Source: Flaveria trinervia
Lineage: Eukaryota; Streptophyta; Magnoliopsida; Asterales; Asteraceae
Assembly (NCBI GenBank): GCA_025506515.1
Contig: CM046442.1
Span: 113,872,136 to 113,936,135 of the forward strand
Length of the DNA stretch: 64,000 nt
Direction: 5' to 3'
Positions 10,009-21,420 of the stretch are shown here, piece by piece. The notes below the pieces were generated by a model, which was not told the DNA's origin, made no database searches, and saw only the letters and a program-made list of their open reading frames with translations. Within the stretch, counting starts at the first letter, position 1; every line of letters starts with the position of its first letter. Both the position numbers and the translations under genes were made by a program.

Positions 10009-12341
10009 TGTAAGACCCCGATCCCGGGACACTTACAGCTGGTGATTCATCGCACGTAAAACATATACTTTAAACTTATTCCTCAAAACATTGCAGTGGA
10101 AAACATAAAAAAATAGCATTTCATTTCATCCTAAAAAATTTTGCAAAATAATGCATCGTTTGTTGGTTACAAAATTACATTGTTGTATTACATCACAAAA
10201 GCCTTAATTAAATAGATTCCATCCAAAAGAGCTGAGTAGCCGCCTCGTGCCATCCTCAGAAACGTTTACCAGCCAACTAAAAACGTATAAAAGTCAGTGT
10301 CGCTGCGTGAGTTCTAGCTTTATAAATAAACATACATAAATCGTTAATTATTTCTTTACAGAGTCCATACTATACGTTTCATACATTCGTGGTCATACAT
10401 CATACGTACATACAGATAATATCATTATTATCTTCCATTACGTTCATTAATCTTCGTTCATTCGTTACATCTTGTGACATGTACAATACCCCAAACATTG
10501 TGAACGAAGCTGGTTACTGGACATGAGGTCTTTCATAGACCCCGAACATTGTGCACGAAGCTAACTCCAGTACCTGGGGCAAGTACATTCATAATTCATC
10601 TTTTCTTTTCATTCCTGATCAATGCCATATGCTATACCCCGAACATTGTGCACGAAGCTGGTTAATGGGCCTGAGGTCTATCATAGACCCCGAACATTAT
10701 GCACGAAGCTGACTCCAGTACCTGGGGCAAGCGGCAAGGATCCCATACATATGGTCAATCACAAGGATTGGACCCTAGTATGCATCCTTCTAGGGTAGCT
10801 AACCCTCACACAGTTGAGCTAACACCTTTCATTGGGTGTGGACCTCCATACATTTGCTTGCAAGGCTTTTTACGTTCATTCATTCGTTAATGCATGCATT
10901 CATTCATCATGTTCCTCATTCATTATCTTTCATTTTACGTTACATAATACTTTCAGTTCATTCATTAACATAACACATAAAGCCATGGAAAGATAAACAT
11001 TCATCATTATAGGAACATAACATAACATACCAGTCATACATCATCACAGGGCATTATACATACATAACATACATCATGCACAATCATGAAACATCATCAT
11101 CATCATCATCATCATTAATAACATGCCCATCATACTATCTATGACCCCAAAAGTCAACTTATAGTCCCCCGAGGATTTCCCAAGTCAAACTCTACTTTAC
11201 ACATTTTCCCCAAAAATCAGAAAAATATTCTAAGTCCTAGGCGCATGGGCACTATGCAGGCGCATGGGCACTATGCAGGCGCATGGGCACTATGCAGGCG
11301 CATGGGCACTATGCAAGCGCATGGACACTATTTAGGCGCATGGGGAACACTTAGGCGCATGGCCACTTTTAGGCGCATGGGTACTGTTCAGGCGCATAGG
11401 GATTCCTGGACGTCTGAACACTTAGTAAATTCCAGCCCAATCTAGGCGCATGGATACTATTCAGACGCATGAACACTTAGGCATATGGGCCACTTAGGCG
11501 CATGGGCACTATTGGGGCGCATGGCCCTACACTTAGTCATCCGACTAATATTTCTAGGCGCATGGGCCACTGATCAGGTGCATGGGCTGAACTTAAACAT
11601 TTCTAAGGCAAATTTTGGGCTCATGAGCTACTGTTTAGGCGAATGACTTACACTTAATTCTTTCTAAGGCACTTTCAGACGTATGGACACTTATCTAGGC
11701 GCATGAGCATTCTGTAAAACATGTTTCTAGGATATTTTCCATCCTAATCATCGAACCTATCTGTTCTAAGCATAATGTGGCTATTCTAAACATGAGTAGC
11801 CTATAAACCATCCAGAACTAACATCCAACATACACCATACATACGAGTATTCACACATAAACTCGTAAAAATCATTTTAATATGTTTTCAGCCGCAAAGA
11901 TAGTTTAAAACATGTAAAAACCAGGGTCTAGAACTCACCTGGTGCAACTTGGGTGTTCTTCCTTTTAACCCGCTTGCAAAGATTTCAAAACACCTAGAAA
12001 TAACATTCAAACACATACACACGAGCACAAACACAACACATAAGCACATAATCACATAACCGGGCTAAAACCCATCATAAACACATAAAAACCACGAATT
12101 CTTACCTTGAATTCGATTTCTTCTTCTTCTTCTTCAAAATCGAGAGTTCCTCTGCTCTCTCTCTCTCTAAAACCGAAGAAGATGATGATGTGAAATGAGG
12201 GTGGGCGGCCATGCCCACCTTTACACCAACTTTTCAAAGATTTTTGTCCTTTTTACATTTTTAGTCCCTCCACTTGGACCTTATTGCCTTTCTTGCTTTT
12301 ATTCTTATTTCTTGACTTTAAAAAAAGATCTGGGTGTTACA
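10009..12341 (-). repeat. 5' LTR of element B
   Basis: 2333 bp, TGTAAGACCCCGATCCCGGG to TGGGTGTTACA on the plus strand. It holds the promoter and polyadenylation signals of the element by position. Compared with the left LTR it has extra GCGCATGGGCACTATGCA units and an extra 55-bp stretch near 11809-11864. Confidence 0.95.
11236..11710. repeat. GCGCATGG minisatellite array in the 5' LTR of B
   Basis: The first five or so units (11237-11330) are nearly identical copies of GGCGCATGGGCACTATGCA, indicating recent slippage expansion. Later units degenerate into GCGCATGGCC, GCATATGGG and GGTGCATGG forms. Same LTR position as the arrays at 13020-13490 and 26095-26380. Confidence 0.88.
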
Positions 12342-12346
12342 CTATA
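12342..12346. repeat. Target-site duplication CTATA, right copy (element B)
   Basis: Directly follows the LTR end TTACA and is identical to 2832-2836. Confidence 0.92.
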
Positions 12347-12361
12347 TAAGGGGGGTGGACT
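12347..12361 (+). other. Polypurine tract of element A
   Basis: TAAGGGGGGTGGACT immediately before TGTAACACC. Separated from the pol end of A (2836) only by element B. Confidence 0.88.
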
Positions 12362-13019
12362 TGTAACACCAGGTTATTTTTTTAAGTTAGTAAAGAAAGA
12401 ATAAAGTGAAGGAAAAGAAAGAAAAGATATTTTACCCAAGTTGAGGGGTAAAAAGTGTGAAAATGACAAAAAGGTTTGAAAGTGGGTGTAAAGTGGGCAT
12501 GGCCGCCCACTCTCTTCTTACACACCCAAATCATCGGATTTTAGAGAGAGAAAGGAAATAGCAGCAGAACTCTCAGGTCTTTTTGAAGAAGAACTAAAAA
12601 TTTGAATTCAAGGTAAGAATTCATGCTTTTTAAGTGTTCTTAACTGGCTTTGCCTCGGTTGTATGCTTATGTGTGTTTGTATGTTCGGTTGTATGTGTTT
12701 GTAGTGGGTTTCTAAGCGATTGAACACAATTACAGACGAGTTTGGAAGAAGCCATACTCAAGAGCTACAAATGTGAGTTCTAGAACCCCTTTTTTACATG
12801 TTTTAACTGATTTTGGGGCTGGAATTGCATGAATGTATGTTTTCATAAAACTGGGTTTCATACCCGTATGTTTGAAGTGTGTATGTTGCGAGAATGGTGT
12901 GATGTTGGGCTATGTTCAAGTTTGATGATGTTATGGTTGTGTTCCTAAGGCTTAGAATGCCTAACTAAGCTTAGAACATGATATATGAGGTTTGGGGACC
13001 GAATTATGATGACAAGTGT

Positions 13020-13490
13020 GCCCTAAGCTGCTCATGCGCGCAAACAGTAGTTCATACGCCCTAGTTTAGAAAAACTGCTTAAGTGTGAGAAATATGGATA
13101 AGCATTGACAAATGCGGATGAGAAAGTCAATGTGGATGAGCATTGACAAATGCGGATGAGTAAGTTCATGCGACTAAACCAATGCGGATGAACAAAGTTA
13201 ATGCGGATGAACAAATGCGGATAAGTTCATGCGACTGAATAAATGCAGATGAACAAAGTTAATGCGGATGAAAAAATGCAGATGAGTAAATTCATGCTAC
13301 TGAGCAAATGCGGATGAACAAAGTTAATGCGGATGAGTAAGTTCATGTGAATGAACAAATGCGAATGAACAAAGTTAATGCGGATGAACAAATGCGGATG
13401 AGTAAAAAGAAATGTGGATGAACAAGAGGAGATGCAGATTAACAAAAAGAAATGCGAATGAATAAAAAAGGGAAATGTAGATGAACACTT
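13020..13490 (+). repeat. GCGGATGA minisatellite array in the LTR of A
   Basis: About twenty-five degenerate units of 16-20 bp such as AATGCGGATGAACAAAGTT and GCGGATGAGTAAGTTCATG. It ends just before TTTTCTGACTTTTTGGG, the same flank that follows the array in C. Confidence 0.88.
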
Positions 13491-13979
13491 AGAATATTTT
13501 CTGACTTTTTGGGAAAAAAGTGAAGTGTAGGCTTTGACTTGGGAGGTTCTTGGGGGTTTATGTAAGCTGACTTTTGAGGTCATAGATGATGTGATGGGTA
13601 ATGTATGATGATGAAATGATGTATGATTGATGCTTATGCATGATCGTATGGATGATGTATGTTATGTATGTATGATGATGCCTTGTATGGAGATGTTTTT
13701 GTGATTATGTTTATGTTTCTGTTATGTATAATCTTTCCCGTGTCTTTATGTGTTATAGTTGTGAAGGAAATGATAAAGTATTATGTAACGTAAAGTAAAA
13801 GATAATGAAAGAGAAACATAATGATAGAATGCATGCATTAGTGAAGGAGAAAGTATAGAAAGGCTTGCAAGCAAAATGTACAGAGGTGCACGGCTCTAAA
13901 ATGTTGTAAGCTTAACTGCATATGATTTAGCTAACCCTTAAGGATACACGCTGGGGTTCCAGTGTTTGTGACTGACCAA

Positions 13980-14440
13980 TGGTGTGGTACATGGTTTATA
14001 GTGATTACTCACTTTGGTGCTGGTGCCAGGCTATGTGTAGTGTGGAAGTCATTTATGATCTTCGGCCTAGTACCCGAGTTATGCATAATGTTGGGGGTGT
14101 AGTATACAGTGGTTTATAGTTATTACTCACCTCGGTGCTCGTGCCAGACTATGTGCAGTGTGGAAGTCATTTACGATCTTTGGCCCAATACTCGAGTTAT
14201 GCATAATGTTAGGGGTGTAGTATACAGTGGTTTTAGTGATTACTCACCTTGGGGCTAGTGCCAGGCTATGTGCAGTGTGGAAGTCATTTATGATCTTCGG
14301 CCTAGTACCCGAGTTATGCATAATGTTGGGGGTGTAGTATACATTTGGATCTTTGTCACTTACCCCGGTGCTGGTGCCAGGCTATGTGTAGTGTGGAAGT
14401 CAATTATGAACTTCAGCCCGGTACCCATTTGTTTGGGGCA
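13980..14440 (+). repeat. Four-copy tandem repeat of about 117 bp in the LTR of A
   Basis: Units contain GTGATTACTCAC, GTGCTGGTGCCAGGCTATGT, TGTGGAAGTCATTTATGATC and GAGTTATGCATAATGTTGG. The fourth copy is more diverged. The LTRs of B hold a related but shorter repeat at the equivalent place. Confidence 0.85.
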
Positions 14441-14969
14441 TAGCTGATGACACTGATCCAGATAGTGATAAAAAATATGATAAAGAAGGAAAGAGTAAAG
14501 AAAGTATTTGGTGAATAGTAAAAAAATGTGATAAAGAAGGAAGAGTAAAGAAAGTATTTGGTGAATAGTAAAGGAAGATAATAATGATATTATCTATGTG
14601 TATGTGTTATGCATGATCATGTACAAAAGTAAAGAATGGTTTTGAACGGAAGTAAAGTATGTTTTATTTTAAAACTACAGCAACGCTGACTTTTTATGCA
14701 TTTCCAGTTGGCAAGTAAAAGTTGCTGAGGATGGCACAGGGCGGCTACTCAGCTCTTTTGGATGGCATCCTAATTTATAATGCTTTTTGTGTTGAAATGT
14801 AACATGTATTTTGTAATTTGATAACGATATATTATTTTTCAACACCATTTGTAATGAAAATGTTGTTTGGAAATGTTTTCTTTGCAACGTTTATTTCAGG
14901 TTAAAGTAATTATATATTTTATCAGCAATGATTGGCCAGTTGTAAGCGTCCCGGGAACGGGGCCTTACA

Positions 14970-15440
14970 AGTAGCTTAACTCTAACGGGACCTTAACTTC
15001 AGAGGTGTGCTGCCTAGAAACAAAGAACCAGGGAATGCTAATGGAATAGAACACCATGAGGAATAAGTTATAGATGGGGTTAAAAAGTGTTGGGTTAGAT
15101 AAGGCAAGTGGAACCCAAACAACACTTAGAATAATTTTGGGGCAACTAAAGAAAGTCTTCCGAAGCTTATATACACTTCCAAAGTCAAGTTGAAGAACTT
15201 TTGAAGCCTAAGTAAGAAGAACTTCCGAATAGAAACTAAGTCTTCCAAAGACTAAATTAATAGTCTTCCAAAGCTAATCAGTTAGAAGGTTAAATAGCAA
15301 AGACTTCCAAAGAACAAAGTCTAGAAGACCAGCAGAAGTCTCAAAAGGAGTTGATTCTTCTGAAGTATATTTGGCTTCGGAAGAACAAACTATGAACCAA
15401 TGGACACAACAAAATCACGAGCCAAAGCTCTAATACCACT
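14970..15440 (-). other. Leader fragment of copia element J, minus strand
   Basis: Sequence between the right end of element A and the J LTR. Next to the LTR, at 15426-15438, the minus strand reads TGGTATTAGAGCT, a one-mismatch initiator-Met primer-binding site, so this is the 5' leader of J. It contains many CTTCCGAAG or CTTCCAAAG words (about 15158-15400), themselves near-palindromic. No convincing gag frame. The rest of J lies beyond the window, on the other side of element A. Confidence 0.7.
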
Positions 15441-16154
15441 TGTTAGGGACTGTGTACGTACGAGTACTAACGGATTCTGCGTTAAAACAGATCAAATAGT
15501 GCGGAATCCTATTTTATTGGCGATCCAATCAGTGAGAACGATAACACGATCGATATAACAATGAACTAAACATTATCAATGAGTTGGAATCGATTAAGAT
15601 CGAACTATGAAGTTGGATTGGCTATCTTGGACGCTCGGGACGGCTAGGGTTTATGTATATTCGAAGTATCTCTCAAAATGTTTTGTTTTTCCACGAATTA
15701 AGTGGTATTTATAAGTTTGTAGCTGCCATTCGTACGATTGAACCATTAGCATGGTTCAGTCGTGCGACTGACTCATGTGATTGATTCATACGCACTACTG
15801 AAGGTTCAGTCGTGCGACTGAGTCAATCTTATGTCTCAATCATACGACTGATCCGGTCTCCTGGTTCAGTCGTGCGACTAGTCCATAAGCATGATATATT
15901 CATGCGTATGGTCCATAAGTATGGTCCATTAGCATAAATAATCACCCGACTAGGTTGAAGACATTACTTAATCATTATTGACTAAGAACTATGTACAACA
16001 ACCTCAAACCTATATAAGAAGTTCATACATATGAATCAAAGATAAATCAACATCATGGCATATATCATACTTCATTACATTATCACATTACAAATATGTA
16101 AGACATGAATAACTTTTATATTAAGCACATAAACTAGGAACACATGTATCAACA
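15441..16154 (-). repeat. 5' LTR of copia element J
   Basis: 714 bp. On the minus strand it begins TGTTGATACATGTGTTCC and ends GTACACAGTCCCTAACA. It carries a TATA-like TATAAATA (about 15706-15714 on the complement) and a word array at 15725-15960. The downstream half closely matches the LTRs at 58270-59739 (TTAATTCGTGGAAAAA, GGATTCCGCACTATTTGAT, CCCTAACA), so it belongs to the same copia family. Confidence 0.85.
15725..15960. repeat. Palindromic word array in the LTR of J
   Basis: Units such as TTCAGTCGTGCGACTGA, ATTCGTACGATTGAACCAT and CATGCGTATGGTCC, located just upstream of the TATA-like box when read on the minus strand. Confidence 0.85.
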
Positions 16155-16248
16155 GTTTCATTCTAGGAAATTTCATAAATGGGGTTTTTTAATTGCACCG
16201 TACGAATTTTAGAGAAAACCCGACCTATATGTCACGGTTTGGTCTCCG
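16155..16248. other. Older flanking DNA between J and G
   Basis: 94 bp with a TGTCACGGTTTGG word near 16231. It continues beyond element G at 18898, where the complementary AACCGTGATC is found. Confidence 0.5.
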
Positions 16249-16857
16249 TGTGAAGTCAGCTTGGATCGGTAAACGTCCGAGCATGTTCCTGACGAAAGGA
16301 TAAACAACAACACAAACCAAAAGTCAAACAATAATACGAACTATAATTGAATGGTTTCATTGATAAAACCTAACAATTACAAGCTCGTTACAACATAAGA
16401 ATCAAGACTCTTGGCAAGGGGAAGATCGAGCATGATCTCCCCTCTCATCCGGCAGCCCTAGGCTCCCGGGCACACACTTTCTCAAACCCTTTTGAGAATC
16501 CTCTATCTCTCTACATATTGAAATGGTATATATAGGCCTCGGCCCATATTAGATGCGACTGGGCCCATTCGTGCGATTGGACCATGTATGGTTCAATCGT
16601 ACGACTGGACCATGCATATGGTCCACTCGTACGACTGGACCATACTTATGGTCCAGTCTTACGAATGTCCCAATCGCATCTCTCAGTCGCACGACTGGTC
16701 CATTAGCATGGCTCAGTCGTACGACTGAGTCTCATTTGCATATGCTCCTGCGAATGACCCAGTTTCATGTGTTTACAACATATCAAGTGTATAACATTAA
16801 GCCTAAACTATTTGACAAGCGACAGACACACTATATATGACTATATATGCTCCAACA
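16249..16857 (-). repeat. 3' LTR of element G
   Basis: 609 bp, TGTGAAGTCAGC to GCTCCAACA on the plus strand. Word array at 16555-16760 beside a TATATATA box. Confidence 0.9.
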
Positions 16858-17048
16858 AATTCCCCCTTGGACGTTGCTTGCGAATAGTAGATAACACCTC
16901 TTACAATCTTTAGTCAATCTTTGCTCAGGTTGCCAATAGAGAATCAAACGAAAAACCATATTAGCCAATGTTGCCGATCCGTCAGGTTACACACATCCCT
17001 AAAAATGAATTTAGGCACAACAGCTTTCATTTACTTTGTAGAACACCA

Positions 17049-17291
17049 TCATAGCAGCAAGATTCCCCATATGACTGATTTTTCCAGATAATGATATGAA
17101 CAGTTTTCCATTGCTTCAATCTTCACACAGGCTAACCTGATTAACATCAACACCTGCAGAAATTCCCTCTCACATTCAGTATATCCCAATATATAGACAT
17201 TGTGCTCTTCTGGCGTCTTCACACAGTGTATTGGGCAAAAGGTTGAAGGTTCCAATCCAGAGCTGACAATATCAAACAAATCAGCGTGCAT
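17049..17291 (-). CDS. 80-codon ORF in the 3' region of G, unknown
   Basis: Unrecognised small frame starting MHADLFDIVSSGLEP and ending with ILLL and TGA. A frame of exactly the same length, start and end is present in the related copy at 60644-60886. By hand alignment the two differ at about 16 amino-acid-changing and 6 silent positions, which looks near neutral, so coding function is doubtful despite the shared frame. No signal peptide, zinc finger or membrane segment is evident. It may be a remnant of a longer protein or a chance frame in a conserved 3' region. Confidence 0.3.
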   Translation of the reverse strand: MHADLFDIVSSGLEPSTFCPIHCVKTPEEHNVYILGYTECEREFLQVLMLIRLACVKIEAMENCSYHYLEKSVIWGILLL

Positions 17292-17644
17292 GTAGATTCA
17301 TCGTCAGAAACCTGCTCACATCATCACTTTCTGATTGCATTTTCAATTCTCTATACATGGATTCCCCCTAAGAATGACAATCCTCTTTGTGCGGAAAAAT
17401 ATAACTTGATTGGCCCATAAGTAGTTAGATGCTTGCTCCTGACTACCCCACAAAATCAGCACCAACTGCTGACATCTTCTCTTCTCTCTTTCGTGTTCCA
17501 AATACATTCACCTCTTCTGGAAGTTTGACGAATAATGGGGTACACATCGAACTTATTTGACAAAAGAACCTCAGGGTGAATATGCTTTGCTTATCTTCAA
17601 ATCTGTGCAAGAAGCTGTTCCAGACTCTTTTTTTTGGTCTAGAA

Positions 17645-17945
17645 GAAATGCGGATGAGTCCATGCGGTTAGTCCATTCGTACGACTGAGTGTTCAGTCGT
17701 ACGACTGAGTTATTCGCATGAAGTTGTTCAGGCGTATGGACTATTTAGGCGCATGGACACTCAGTCGCATGGCCATTCGGACGCATGACCACTTTTGGGG
17801 CGCATGGTCCAGCCGCATAGCCATTCGGATGCATGACCACTGTTGGGGTGCATGGTCCATTGGGACGCATGACCACTGTTGGGGCGCATGGTCCATTCGG
17901 ACGCATGACCACTGTTGGGGCGCATGGTCCATTCGGACGCATCTG
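17645..17945. repeat. Tandem array inside G
   Basis: Four to five units of about 36 bp of the type GACGCATGACCACTGTTGG plus GGCGCATGGTCCATTC, nearly identical, followed toward 17640 by more diverged words including CAGTCGTACGACTGA. It occupies the junction between leader and 3' region, where the copy at 60030-60225 has a different array. Confidence 0.88.
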
Positions 17946-18285
17946 CACGCATATTTTCAGATCTACAGCCGCCAGGGCTGCCCAAAACCCTAATCTGATG
18001 AATTCAACATGAACCAAAACAAAGTAGACATCATCAGATTCAAAAGGGTGATAGGAACGGGATTTTGAATTCGATTTTAACATTGAAACAGCACACGTAA
18101 CACGATAGGACGTGATTTTGAATTCGATTTTAACATTGAACACCACAGTAACACGATCTGAGCAAATCACGAAGAACACGAAGTGGATTTAACGTCAAGA
18201 TCTGAACTTTGATCCAGAAATCAAAAGCTTGGGTTGCTAGAATGATTGTTAGATCATTCCAGCAGTAACCGGCTCTAATAGCAAT

Positions 18286-18897
18286 TGTGAAGTCAGTTTG
18301 GATCGATAAACGTCCGAGCATGTTCTTGACGAAAGGATAAACACAACACAAACCAAAAGTCAAACAATAATACGAACTATAATCGAATGGTTTCATTGAT
18401 AAAAACCTAACGATTACAAGCTCGTTACAGCATAAGAATCAAGACTCTTGGCAAGGAGAAGATCGAGCATGATCTCCCCTCTCATCCGGCAGCCCTAGGC
18501 TCCCAGGCACACACTCTCTCAAACCCTTTTGAGAATCCTCTATCTCTCTACACATTGAAACTGGTATATATAGGCCTCGGCCTATATTAGATGCGACTGG
18601 GCCCATTCGAGCGATTGGACCATGCGTATGGTTCAATCGTACGACTGGACCATGCGTATGGTCCAATCGTACGACTGGACCATACTTATGGTTCAGTCTT
18701 ACGAATGTCCCAATCGCGTCTCTCGGTCGCACGACTGGTCCATTAGCATGGCTCAGTCGTATGACTGAGTCTCATTCGCATATGCTCCTACGAATGACCT
18801 AGTTTCATGTGTTTACAACATATCAGGTGTATAATATTAAGCCTAGACTATTCGACAAGCGACGGACACACTATATATGACTATATATGCTCCAACA
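18286..18897 (-). repeat. 5' LTR of element G
   Basis: 612 bp, TGTGAAGTCAGT to GCTCCAACA. On the minus strand a TATATATA box (about 18565-18572) lies just downstream of the word array at 18595-18800. Confidence 0.9.
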
Positions 18898-19715
18898 AAC
18901 CGTGATCGTAAGGTCAGGTGTAGAAACTAACCGTTATGGTTGGGTCAAACCGTGACATTTAGGCTTCAGATAATGTTTTTACATATCGGGATACGGTTAA
19001 TAATTAGGGGTTGGAGTCTTTTTTTTTGGGAGTTGGGTTTTAGGGTGCGGGTGTATATGTCACGGTTTGGGCAAACCATGACATATTGGTTTAATATTTA
19101 TTTTTAATCATACTATTTTGTGTTTATTTTTTAATAATGAATACCGTGACACTTGAAATATGCACAGAAGATATTTGATTACTCTCTTATACAAGTAAGC
19201 TTTACGCCTTTTTTATTGTGATTATTTTTATTTTATCACACGGTTGAACCTAATCGTGACATATTTAGTATAATATTTAATTTTTTAATCATACTAGTTT
19301 ATGTTTATTTTCATTTTATCACATGGTTGAACCTAATTGTGACATACAAGTTTGTGTTTATTTTTATTTTATCATATTACGAGTATTTTTTCGGTTTGAT
19401 CGTCATTGCTTGGCCCGGTTGAAAACCCTAAAAATGAACATTGACATTATCATAAACACCGGTTATGTTTTTTATTTTATTATATTTTGAGTTTTTGTTT
19501 TTGTGACGTTACAAATTTATATATAAAAACCGATATAGAATTATCATAAACATTATATGCAATTACAAAACAAGTTAGTTTATACATTATCAAAATTACA
19601 AACATTATATATAATTACCATTACAAACAACCAAACAAACACAACCAAATAAATAAATACAACAACCAAACAAACAACCATCATAAAACTAACAAAAGCA
19701 TTATAACCAAAACCA
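18898..19715. repeat. Older AT-rich DNA with dispersed CACGGTT / AACCGTG words
   Basis: No ORF. Contains AACCGTGATC (18898), CAAACCGTGACAT (18944), a near-perfect 30-bp palindrome at 19056-19085 (arm TATGTCACGGTTTG), ACCGTGACAC (19141), ACGGTTGAACCTAATCGTGACA (near 19240) and a variant near 19322. The same words recur at 16231 and 25107, so this looks like one old repeat, perhaps with subterminal repeats, opened by later insertions. Confidence 0.5.
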
Positions 19716-19739
19716 TGTATATATATATATATATATATA
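19716..19739. repeat. (TA)n microsatellite
   Basis: Short run of TA, directly abutting the left end of the TIR element. Confidence 0.9.
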
Positions 19740-21099
19740 GGGTTAGGATTTTTTCAGGACTTCTAAAGATCGCGAAAACTATAAGAACTAATCCTAGACA
19801 TTGATTAATATAGTTTTAATTTTACTTTAATTTATTCATAAAGGTTATTGAGGTAATTTTATATTTAATAATTGTTTTCCTTTTTTTACTCCTGTAATTA
19901 AGATAATTTCTAATTAAATCATTGATCATATTATTAGGTATTTTCATCGAAGCTTCATCTTCAAACCAAAATCAGTTGACCAGATACCATGCAATCCTTC
20001 CCTTCAAACCAAAATCGAGAGATATGAGTTACGGATTACCAAATAAAATCACAAACCTTCTGAATGAAGACTATATTAATCAAGAAACAATCATTCGAAG
20101 TTGTTTGAAATCAATCATAGATCATTCACATACACATTTATTGTGTATGGTTAGTATTTGTTTCTTTTTTCTTTACGATGAAGATGAATTGAAGATTAGA
20201 TGATGATGACCATGAAGATGATGGCATTTTGATTCTTTTGAAGATGATAATGATGATGAATTTGTTTTCTTGAAAGTTTTTTTCTTGATGTACAATTGAG
20301 GTTTTGTTCGTACAGATAGTTTTTAAAGAATATGAATTTGTGCAAGTTGTTTACATATACGTAAATGTATCTTTAAGCTTGTTACATATACTTAAACGTG
20401 TGTGTGAACTTGTTCATGTGTACGTAAACTTTAAGCTTAAAATTTTTTATTATGTATATGTAAATCATAGTTATATCATGAAATTTTGGTTATTGTTTTT
20501 AGTGTGTAAGTTTGATTACATATATATGAATTTAATATACTATTTATGTTAATTGCTTGAGTTCGTACGACATTCATAAAACTAATATATATGTAACATG
20601 TTTATTTGTTGCCTTAAATCTTATATTATGTGTTGTGTATTTGTTGCATACACCAAGTTGATGTGTAAGCTAGTGTTGTAAAATGCAAATGTACTACCTT
20701 ATGTATAAGTAATGTAAACTGTTAACATACATCTTTCAACTACATTGAGTTACATATATGTAAATTACTTGGTTTTTTTTTAATTCTGTAAATGAATGAT
20801 TTTAGAAAAAAATGGTGAGATATTGAGTGGTAGTTAAGATTTTGCATATATTAAAATTTTGTATCGATAGTAGATTAGAGAGGAGAGAGATGAAAGATTA
20901 GACAGAATTAATAAATAACAATTAATTAGAGAGAGAAATGTATTTTTACATCTATACCCTTTTACTAATTTTAACTCGTTAAATTGAATAGCAATTTATA
21001 TTTTTTTACTCTTTTAATAACTATTGATCAAGTTAATCAATCGTTGTTATTAGTTCTGTTGGTTCTGAAAATAAATCAAGTCCTCAAAGGAACCTGACC
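19740..21099. mobile_element. Non-autonomous TIR DNA transposon in a TA microsatellite
   Basis: About 1.36 kb. The left end GGGTTAGGATTTTTTCAGGAC matches the reverse complement of the right end (GGTCAGGTTCCTTTGAGGAC). Matching AGAACTAAT and GATTGATTAA blocks follow inside, giving terminal inverted repeats of roughly 70 bp. Both sides are TA repeats, suggesting TA-rich target choice. The interior is AT-rich, with repeated GTTACATATACGTAAA-like words, and has no transposase frame. Superfamily not assigned. Confidence 0.6.
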
Positions 21100-21420
21100 A
21101 TATATATACGTATATATATATACGTATATATATACATACGTATACATATATATACATACATATATATATACACACGTATGTATATATACATACATATATA
21201 TATATATACGTATATATATACATACGTATACATATATATACATACGTATATATATATACATACGTATATATATACATACGTATATATATATATACATACG
21301 TATATATATATGTATATATATATGTATAGTATATATATGTATATGTGTATATATGTATATGTATAATATGTATATGTATATATATATATATGTATATATA
21401 TATTATGTATATATATAACC
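21100..21420. repeat. Compound (TA)n / TATACGTATA / TACATA microsatellite
   Basis: About 320 bp of alternating purine-pyrimidine repeat. The open frames in it on both strands are low-complexity artefacts. Confidence 0.95.

Larger units (their letters stand above)
2837..12341 (-). mobile_element. Complete Ty3/gypsy chromovirus element B, minus strand
   Basis: Full-length 9.5-kb LTR retrotransposon, read right to left. It has a 5' LTR (10009-12341), PBS (9993-10005), gag, protease, RT, RNase H, integrase with chromodomain-like tail (5061), polypurine tract (about 5022-5036) and 3' LTR (2837-5021), flanked by identical CTATA duplications. Its coding region is the best preserved of the three related gypsy elements, with only a few stops and frameshifts. 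The LTRs differ by substitutions and by two length changes, so the insertion is not very recent. It landed in element A of the same family. Confidence 0.95.
1..14969 (+). mobile_element. Ty3/gypsy chromovirus element A, 3' part (split by element B)
   Basis: LTR retrotransposon on the plus strand whose 5' LTR and gag start lie left of the window. What remains is degraded gag, protease, RT, a doubly deleted pol, then the 3' LTR at 12362-14969. Element B (2837-12341) sits between the pol stop and the polypurine tract. Removing B and one CTATA copy rejoins the pol end GGGGACGAAACCTATA to TAAGGGGGGTGGACT and the LTR start TGTAACACC. The polyprotein resembles elements B and C in this window, so all three are one family. 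The integrase C-terminal region with a chromodomain-like tail suggests a Tekay/Del-type chromovirus; the lineage name is inference. Confidence 0.9.
12362..14969 (+). repeat. 3' LTR of element A
   Basis: 2608 bp, from TGTAACACCAGG to GGGGCCTTACA. It resembles the LTR of C (25532-27529) and the reverse complement of the B LTRs at both ends and in the middle, but carries different internal arrays. Its partner 5' LTR lies left of the window, so its target duplication cannot be checked. Confidence 0.92.
16249..18897 (-). mobile_element. Short non-autonomous LTR element G, minus strand
   Basis: 2.65 kb. Two nearly identical LTRs (16249-16857 and 18286-18897) enclose 1.43 kb with no gag or pol. Read on the minus strand it has a degenerate primer-binding site (TTGCTATTAGAGCC), a leader, a tandem array, a 3' region and a polypurine tract (CCAAGGGGGAATT at about 16858-16870) next to the LTR start TGTTGGAGC. 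The LTRs are of the D family, and its leader and 3' region match 59740-61077. It must rely on another element's enzymes. The target duplication is imperfect (CTCCG versus AACCG). Confidence 0.88.

Noticed and set aside
12052..12404. Short frames at the end of the B LTR
   Set aside because: They cross the LTR end and target duplication; chance frames.
19922..20552. Two short frames (MIILLG... and MFVQIVF...) inside the TIR element
   Set aside because: AT-rich, short, no motif, consistent with non-coding filler of a non-autonomous transposon.
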